From contig CM046849.1 in assembly GCA_025618425.1 (NCBI GenBank), positions 30,748,843-30,812,842 of the forward strand: a stretch of 64,000 nucleotides of DNA. Reading direction: 5' to 3'. Source of the DNA: Heliocidaris tuberculata (lineage: Eukaryota > Echinodermata > Echinoidea > Camarodonta > Echinometridae). The translations under genes and the position numbers were made by a program. The notes below the pieces were generated by a model, which saw nothing but the letters and a program-made list of their open reading frames with translations, had not been told where the DNA came from and made no database searches. Positions 57,461-64,000 of the stretch are shown piece after piece (the first letter of the stretch is position 1; every line of letters begins with the position of its first letter).

Positions 57461-58052
57461 TCATTTTTAAAATGCAGCTGCTCGGTAAAGCATGTACGGA
57501 TGGATGCCATCAAGGTATCATTTCAAAGCATAATACTTCTAGTTTATGGAAAAAAAAAAAAATTTTCCAAGTATTTTTCCCTCCACAGGGATTTTATTGA
57601 TTTTCAGTCACAACAAATTAACAAACATATTCAAGGTAAATCACATTTATAATGTAAATACATAATACAATAATAACTCAAAATAATTCAGAATACAAAT
57701 GTTTCTTGAACTGTCAGGTTCACACGAATTCCATGAATACTCCATTTTCAATAGAGCATTCATGGAATCCATGGGGGGAAAAAAACAAAAAACCATGAAA
57801 CAATACAAACACATACATGTATCATCATTTGAATATTGGGGTATACAATTACTTATTTTTGACCACTATTAGTTATTTTGAAAATACAGCGCCAGTCGGC
57901 ACCTCCGATCACCCGTTCGCACTATTCAGCTTAGAACAACAATAAAATTGTCCACCAACCACATTGTTCCGGCCGAACAACGCGAACATGCCCACAAAGA
58001 AAGCCAACTGGCACTGTATATATGAGATATTCGAAACCTTAAAGATGTATCG
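57461..58052 (-). other. Probable 3' untranslated region of the L1-type element and flank
   Basis: Downstream of the ORF2 stop, on the minus strand, lie GC-richer sequence (57885-58020, with GACTGGCGCTGTATTTTC on the minus strand) and a small inverted pair, CCATGAATAC/ATTCATGG, near 57735-57770. No clear poly(A) or tail repeat was found, so the element's end is not fixed. Confidence 0.45.
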
Positions 58053-61000
58053 TCATGTAAACAAATTTCTGAATTGAAACCATTTTCTTGCAAATTTATC
58101 ATTTCTACAATTCGAATCTGCTATGTACTTTTCATTTTTGAAATAATTTATAAGCGAAACTTTAATATTATCAAAATCGAGCAGTTGTTTCTTTATTTTG
58201 CAAGTATATACCATCTGTCTCACCACTATAAGTATACAATTCAATGCAGAATTATTTGAACCTCTTAAACCAAACAATTTATCTTGTAGTGAGAATATCA
58301 TTCTATTTCCGGTTCCAGTGTATATCCAGTGTTCCAACCTATCCCAAATATGTTTAACATGTGTACATTCACATAGCAGATGGATAACTGTTTCACTCTG
58401 TTCATTACAAAATGTACATTCTTTTCTTGGGACTAAATTCATTTTAAACAGTAAATCATTCGTATATAATATACGTTGCAATATCTTAAACTGGAACCAT
58501 CGTAATCCCACATCCATCGTACAATTAAATGCGATAGAACAATATGTTTCCCAGTTCTTGTCATTCAAATCAAAGATACATTTCCATTTAAGAAAGCTTT
58601 TGCATTCTAATTTCCTTTTCTTCAATAAAACTGCATAGATGTGTGCGCAACCTTTAATACGTTTCATAACAAGTGCCATTGTATCTGGGAAAAAGGGTTG
58701 CTGCACCCTGTTAAAAGTAGTACATTTGTATCCTTCTCTAATTGCATCACATAATCCACGATAAAAAAGAAAGTTTATTTGAACATTGTACTTTTCTTGG
58801 AGGTCTTTCAGAGAGAGAAAATGACCATTTGACTCTAAAACATCATTGACAAAACGGATTCCCTTTTTACACAATGTTTTGTTATAAATTGAGCTATTAC
58901 CTAGTTTAATGTAATCATTATTCCATAAGGGTTGGCAAGAAATGGTATCATAGTGCATGGATAAGAGTGTACTATAAGCCGTGAACATTTCTTTCCAAAA
59001 AAGGTTCTCTGTTTTACTTGCCAGTTCTCGAAAATAATTATTTCCCATATATAATTTCAAGTCTTGAAGTCCAGGCAAAAAAGATTGTAAAAGACAGAGG
59101 ATATTACTATCTATTGAGCCATTTACCAATTTCTTAATCCAGGAAATTTTCAATGATTGGCAGTGTATGTTTATATCTATCATTTTGACCCCTCCGTCTG
59201 AGTAACTTTGCGACATTTGATTTCTACTTATTTTATCAGGTTTCTCCCCCCAAATAAATCTATAAAACTGAGCGTTTATATCTTTCAAAAAAATTTCACC
59301 TGGATTTGGGAGAGACAAAATAAGGTAGTTTAATTTAGATACCAACAATGATTTGACAACTGTGACTCTTCCAAGGACAGTTAAGTATCTTCTTAACCAT
59401 GATGTCATTTGACTTTTAATCTCTTTAAATTTTTCATTATAATTTTGAATTGTCATTTTGTGCAAATCCGTACAAAAGTCTATACCTAAATATCTGAAAT
59501 AATCATCGAATACCCAGTTTAGATTTCTGTTCAAAAGAACACCATCCTTCTTGTTTTTATATCCTCCAATCCATATCGCATGTGTCTTATGTATATTAAT
59601 CTTCAAACCCGACATTGTGTTATATTCATCTAAAATGTTTATTGCACTGATTAATTCCCTTACTGATCCATTCAATGTTAGAAGAGTATCGTCTGCATAC
59701 TGAATTATTTTAAGATGTTTATCTGTAGGTAAGCTCAAACCAACAATCGAATTGGATTGTCTAAACAAAAGACCGAGTATTTCGGCGCATAATAGAAAAA
59801 TATATGGAGACAAGGGATCTCCTTGACGACATCCCCGCTCTATTGAGAATCTTGGAGACAGGTGTCCATTGATCAGTACACAGGATTGAGCATTTTCATA
59901 GAATACATTAAACCATTTTACAATAGAGGGACCAAACTTAAAGAAGTGTAATACTTTTCTAATAAAGTCGTGAGAAATTGAATCAAATGCCTTTTCAAAA
60001 TCTATAAGTAGCAATAAACCAGGAATATCATTGAGGTCAGTGTACAATAATATATCATATAACAAACGGATATTTTCTCCAATGAAGCGTCCTGACATAA
60101 AACCTTTCTGATTCTCATGTATAAGAAAAGAAAGTACATTCTTCAATCTATTTGCTATACAAGTGGAACCTAATTTATATACTACATTTAGTAAAGATAT
60201 GGGTCTCCAATTTTTCAAGTAATGTCTGTCTTTATTTCCTTTGGGAATTAAAGAGATAACCCCTAACTTTTGTGTAAAGGACATTCCGGATGAATATGCA
60301 GAATTCAGATATCTAACTAAAAATATGTGTAGTTCTTTCCAAAAATGTTTAAAAAATTCGACAGTGAATCCATCTAGACCTGGGGATTTATTATTTTTCA
60401 TTTTTTTAAGAGCTTGATAAACCTCATCAATAGAGAGCTCTCCTTCTAGCTTCTGTGACATCGAATTGGTTAATTTATTTATACCTACATCATTTAATAT
60501 TGTGTTTAGGTCTACATCTACAACCGGATTGTTTTTATACAATTTAGAATAGAATGATACAATTTCTGATGCAATATCGTCCTGTGCTGTGATCTCCTTG
60601 TTTTCGGTAGTGACCAGTTTGCATATCCGTTTATTAACAGCATTTTTTTTTTCTAAATTCAAAAAATATTTTGATGGTTTCTCGCCGTATTCCATCCATT
60701 TGATTTTAGATCTCATCTTTATTCCTTCCATTTTATCTTTTCTTAATGATTCCAACTGAGCTTTCTTCTCATTCAATATAACTAACTCCCTATCTTTGTC
60801 TGTTTTTGATATCAATGTCTTTTCCAAGTCTACAATTTCTTTCTCTAAATCATATTCCAAATTTACCAATCTTTTCTTTTTTCTAGTTGCATATAAAATT
60901 GTTTCACCTCTGATTATTGTCAACAACGTATCAAAAAATAATTGATCACTAACAGCAAACTCATATAGTATATCTCGTCCTTCTGCCTCAAATCTACTTG

Positions 61001-61847
61001 AATTGTTATCATGTTGGACTGAATAGGTCTTAATAGTTTGTTTAATAACATCTTTAATTTGTTCTACATAACTATCATCCCTTAACAATGAATTGTTGAA
61101 TTTCCAGTAACTTGGGCCTACTCTACGATTATTTAAATTCAAAGATAATTTCACCAGGGAATGATCGGATCTGTATCCCGGTAAAATCTCTATTTTGTTA
61201 ACGAGCGACAGTAATTCAGTGGAGACCAAAAAATAGTCTAATCTAGCTGCCTTAAATGGAGTAGGTTGACGCCATGTAAACATTTTTTCATGGGCATGTA
61301 ATTCTCTCCATGGGTCTACCAAATTTAAATCGTTCTTCATTAAGTCTACTTTTTTCTTGGCATTGGGGTTATTCAGACGAATATAATTATATGTATCTTT
61401 ATCAAAATCTTGGACCAAGTTCCAATCCCCGCATAAAATTGTTAGTGGATTATCAAATTCAAGAGCAATTCTTTCAATATCTGCATAAAAATCAACATTG
61501 TCGTGATTAGGTCCATACAATGATATCAACGATATGTCATAGTCATATATTTGTAGGTCTAAAGCAACGAAATTCCCTTCTTTTGACCGTTCAGTTTGCT
61601 TTACATTAAATTGCACCCCTTCCCCAAACAAAATGGCAACACCTCTTGCATTGGACGCTTTATGACTGAAAAAACAATTATCTCCCCAAAAACGTTTTAT
61701 AGAAGCTTCTTCTTCAACTACAAAGTGCGTATCTTGCAAGCAGCAAATTTGAAACCTTTTAGCCTTAACATATTCCAAAACGTCATTTCTCTTTTCACGA
61801 TTTCCTAAACCTCGACAGTTCATTGAAATGATACTGAAACTATCCAT
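58053..61847 (-). CDS. L1/Tx1-type non-LTR retrotransposon ORF2 (endonuclease-reverse transcriptase), intact
   Basis: This uninterrupted 1264-codon frame starts at ATG 61845-61847. The N-terminal 240 residues are an APE-type endonuclease: Asn in ISMNCRGLG (residue 10), LQDTHF (residue 39), SLYGPN, CGDWN, RLDYFL and RSDHSLV. The endonuclease nicks target DNA and the RT copies RNA from that nick. The RT domain follows, with NNKSPGLDGF, NWRPISLLNVVYK, LIDFEKAFDSI, RQGDPLSPYIFLL and YADD (residues 717-720). A C-terminal zinc knuckle, CTFCNEQSETVIHLLCEC, closes the protein. The second endonuclease motif has Asp where L1 proteins usually have Glu. The open frame suggests recent activity. No ORF1 is seen upstream, so the copy may be 5'-truncated. 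Confidence 0.95.
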   Translation of the reverse strand: MDSFSIISMNCRGLGNREKRNDVLEYVKAKRFQICCLQDTHFVVEEEASIKRFWGDNCFFSHKASNARGVAILFGEGVQFNVKQTERSKEGNFVALDLQIYDYDISLISLYGPNHDNVDFYADIERIALEFDNPLTILCGDWNLVQDFDKDTYNYIRLNNPNAKKKVDLMKNDLNLVDPWRELHAHEKMFTWRQPTPFKAARLDYFLVSTELLSLVNKIEILPGYRSDHSLVKLSLNLNNRRVGPSYWKFNNSLLRDDSYVEQIKDVIKQTIKTYSVQHDNNSSRFEAEGRDILYEFAVSDQLFFDTLLTIIRGETILYATRKKKRLVNLEYDLEKEIVDLEKTLISKTDKDRELVILNEKKAQLESLRKDKMEGIKMRSKIKWMEYGEKPSKYFLNLEKKNAVNKRICKLVTTENKEITAQDDIASEIVSFYSKLYKNNPVVDVDLNTILNDVGINKLTNSMSQKLEGELSIDEVYQALKKMKNNKSPGLDGFTVEFFKHFWKELHIFLVRYLNSAYSSGMSFTQKLGVISLIPKGNKDRHYLKNWRPISLLNVVYKLGSTCIANRLKNVLSFLIHENQKGFMSGRFIGENIRLLYDILLYTDLNDIPGLLLLIDFEKAFDSISHDFIRKVLHFFKFGPSIVKWFNVFYENAQSCVLINGHLSPRFSIERGCRQGDPLSPYIFLLCAEILGLLFRQSNSIVGLSLPTDKHLKIIQYADDTLLTLNGSVRELISAINILDEYNTMSGLKINIHKTHAIWIGGYKNKKDGVLLNRNLNWVFDDYFRYLGIDFCTDLHKMTIQNYNEKFKEIKSQMTSWLRRYLTVLGRVTVVKSLLVSKLNYLILSLPNPGEIFLKDINAQFYRFIWGEKPDKISRNQMSQSYSDGGVKMIDINIHCQSLKISWIKKLVNGSIDSNILCLLQSFLPGLQDLKLYMGNNYFRELASKTENLFWKEMFTAYSTLLSMHYDTISCQPLWNNDYIKLGNSSIYNKTLCKKGIRFVNDVLESNGHFLSLKDLQEKYNVQINFLFYRGLCDAIREGYKCTTFNRVQQPFFPDTMALVMKRIKGCAHIYAVLLKKRKLECKSFLKWKCIFDLNDKNWETYCSIAFNCTMDVGLRWFQFKILQRILYTNDLLFKMNLVPRKECTFCNEQSETVIHLLCECTHVKHIWDRLEHWIYTGTGNRMIFSLQDKLFGLRGSNNSALNCILIVVRQMVYTCKIKKQLLDFDNIKVSLINYFKNEKYIADSNCRNDKFARKWFQFRNLFT

Positions 61848-63890
61848 CAGATATCAACTTTACCGTGAAGCTATGAAAATCAAATCCTGTGGAGTTTTTT
61901 TTAATCTTTTGTAACATCAAACAAAAACCACTAACTATACTGTGTGCTAGCCCATAATGACAACTACTACAACATCTATAACAACAACAGTAGTGTCTAG
62001 CACAGACAAAACTACACACAAAAAACACATATGTCTCATTAGGCGAGACAAGACGCGATACCGAGAAAGCCACAGGTGACCCCATTTACTCCAGATCCCC
62101 GAAAGCCAACCAATCCTCTTCAAAGAATAAATCGAAACATATCTCCCGGCGTGAGAAAAAGGCTCAACGCCTCATTGCCCATCGAGACTTACTTATTGTA
62201 TAGTAACTTTTGTCATATCCGGCAAATGTATAAAGTAATTAATTTGCATGTAAACAGAATAACATGTTATCTCCTCCACTGATTCCCACAAGCAAACAGA
62301 ATCCCTGTCACAGTTGAGGTCAATTAATGAAAAGATCGATAACTTGGCCATGTTACTAGTTTACGGAAAATATTAGCTCTTTCTCATAGTCTCAATTCGT
62401 AACATAGAAATTGCTATCTGACGTTTCCTTAACCTGACTTTGGACAACAACTTAGCAAAAGGAAAGGGGGGAAAAGCGCAAAGATAAATTTATATCAAAT
62501 GTAAACATTTATATTCAAGTTCGTAATGATTATCACCGTATTTAAAACTCAACAATACATGTATAACTGTTTCTCAGAATTAGAGAAAAAAGAAAATCTA
62601 TGCGATCTCTTGTCTTCCAAAGTCTCACATCTATTTTCTGATATCCTTAACAACAACAACAAATAATCTTTGTAGAACACATCGCTTTCATTATGATAAA
62701 AACTATTGATTCAATAGAGTCTAAGGACAACACTATTTGAAAAGAACAGATTTCTCCTCTTCTCCTCTTTTCTAAGACACAAGAAAGCATTGCCTTAAGC
62801 TTTGTTCAAGAAATTTTTTTCATTTTTTTCTCATATGCATCCACAATAATGGATAATAACAGTTTAAAGAACGAAAAAACAATCGGTCTACAAAATGTAA
62901 TTTGAAGTATTTCTATATGGAAACGGCAGAGAAAAGGATCATTAAATGTTCTTATAACGACATTTAGATAGTGTTTGGCAGATTATACAATTAATACTCA
63001 AACAATATTTTCTGGCATCCAACCAAATGCATCACCAATATGAGTGAAGCACATATTAAGTAACATACGATGCATATCACAAACAAACGATAGGTACTCT
63101 ATTATGATATCATCCCGGTTTGTGTCATATAAATTGGTGACTGGTGTTTCTTTACCCCGATATATTTATTATAAGATAAAATAAAATAAATATCAAATTT
63201 GAACTTTTTATTCAGATTTGCAATTCTTGTTATCTTGTTCGAAATGTTATAGCCTTACTGATACTAAAATATTACTTGTGCTTCACATAATAAATGGAAA
63301 ATGAAACTATAAAATCTCATTTCTTTCCAGAATGTCTATATCAAAACAAAAGAATTGCGCTATATAGACACATACCACTTTTGGACGATAGAATCAATTG
63401 ATTCAATAAATGAAATAATTGAGTCATTTCTTTAGCACTGACGATCAGGCAATTAAAACAGTCAATAAAATCACGAGAATACAAATTCTCGACAGTCAAT
63501 TTGTCTCGTATTCTCAAATGAGAACAAGATCTATTTTCCAATATGAGACAGACATTCAATGTAGAATCACTATAGGTTCAATCTATATTACCACCTCACA
63601 ATGGAAAATAGATAATTATTGTCATAGAGCAAAAAGTGTGATCACAATAACCCTTTACTTTATGGTTTGGTTTTTTTCTGGGACGCACTGTATCGCACGA
63701 TCGCAAACACTTTCGAAAAATCAACCTAAGGCAATTTCTGTAGCCTTGCGCGTTTCCTATAGAATTTTTGAACATAACATTGACGTATAACGTAATCCGA
63801 ACATGATTTCTATTAGCAATACAATAGGGTATTGAAATTGCCCTCAAGTTGATTTTTCGAAAGTCTTTGCGATCGTGTCAGATATGATTA

Positions 63891-63893
<3 letters not shown>
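61848..63893. other. AT-rich flank upstream of the L1-type ORF
   Basis: No ORF1-like frame, zinc knuckle or coiled coil is found on the minus strand, so the 5' part of the retrotransposon is either missing or lacks a recognisable ORF1. A short plus-strand frame (62043-62204) has a Lys/Ser-rich product with no known motif. Nothing else is supportable. Confidence 0.5.
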
Positions 63894-63943
<50 letters not shown>

Positions 63944-63945
63944 TA
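63894..63945. repeat. (TA)n microsatellite
   Basis: About 24 TA units with one AAT interruption near the right end. Confidence 0.95.
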
Positions 63946-64000
63946 CCTTGTCGGTCAGGTGTGACCACTTTTATCGTCATTGTTATAGGTACATTTTCTA

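Noticed and set aside
58074..58638. Plus-strand frames opposite the L1-type ORF
   Set aside because: They are antisense shadows of a clearly recognisable RT protein.
62043..62204. Lys/Ser-rich plus-strand frame that might be an exon or ORF1 fragment
   Set aside because: It is short, has no motif, and lies on the opposite strand from the L1-type ORF.

Overview
The window reads as intron-rich, repeat-dense, AT-rich animal DNA. The abundant foldback elements, an NXPE-type gene, tRNA-derived SINEs and a foldback element with tandemly repeated termini suggest a marine invertebrate deuterostome, most likely an echinoderm such as a sea urchin. That assignment is inference from repeat style; no species marker gene is present.

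Two host-style spliced genes can be assembled from exons, both on the minus strand. The first is an NXPE-family gene. Its exons are at 32705-32935, 29395-29595, 21847-22019, probably 19569-19684, and 14808-15616. They chain in phase to 510 codons including the stop, and only the N-terminal exon or exons are missing. The second is a gene of unknown function that begins with a SAM-like helix region at 49158 and ends at 43449. Six of its exons are recovered with matching splice phases, and at least one small exon is missing between 49095 and 47879.

The second gene lies wholly inside a 10.3 kb unit (39133-49465). The unit is bounded by short terminal inverted repeats beginning CACTCTAAAAA, has AACCAAC/GTTGGTT subterminal repeats at both ends, and is flanked by a 2-bp CA duplication. 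It interrupts a 16-bp tandem array, and removing it with one CA restores the 16-bp period exactly. It therefore looks like a large DNA transposon carrying a multi-exon gene, and is the most interesting object here. The host site is the terminal repeat of a foldback element (37856-39132 plus 49468-49495) built like the sea urchin TU elements.

Most of the rest is transposable elements. A restriction-like-endonuclease non-LTR retrotransposon ORF (2252-4963 and 5533-5760, minus) is split by a 578-bp TIR element with a 6-bp target duplication. An intact 1264-residue L1/Tx1-type ORF2 lies at 58053-61847 (minus). Jockey/CR1-like LINE remnants lie at 11125-11541 and 29830-31555. There are three tRNA-type SINEs, two copies of one MITE family and two other TTAA-flanked elements, a 1.75 kb TIR element with a 5-bp duplication carrying a pyrimidine minisatellite, and many long-arm foldbacks.

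Layout: 1-14800 is retrotransposon and foldback territory. 14808-32935 is the NXPE gene, its introns filled with repeats and an antisense LINE. 33000-39132 is foldback and duplicated DNA. 39133-49465 is the large element with the SAM-start gene. 49466-57900 is minisatellite, homopolymer and foldback DNA. 58053-61847 is the L1-type ORF, followed by AT-rich DNA to the end.
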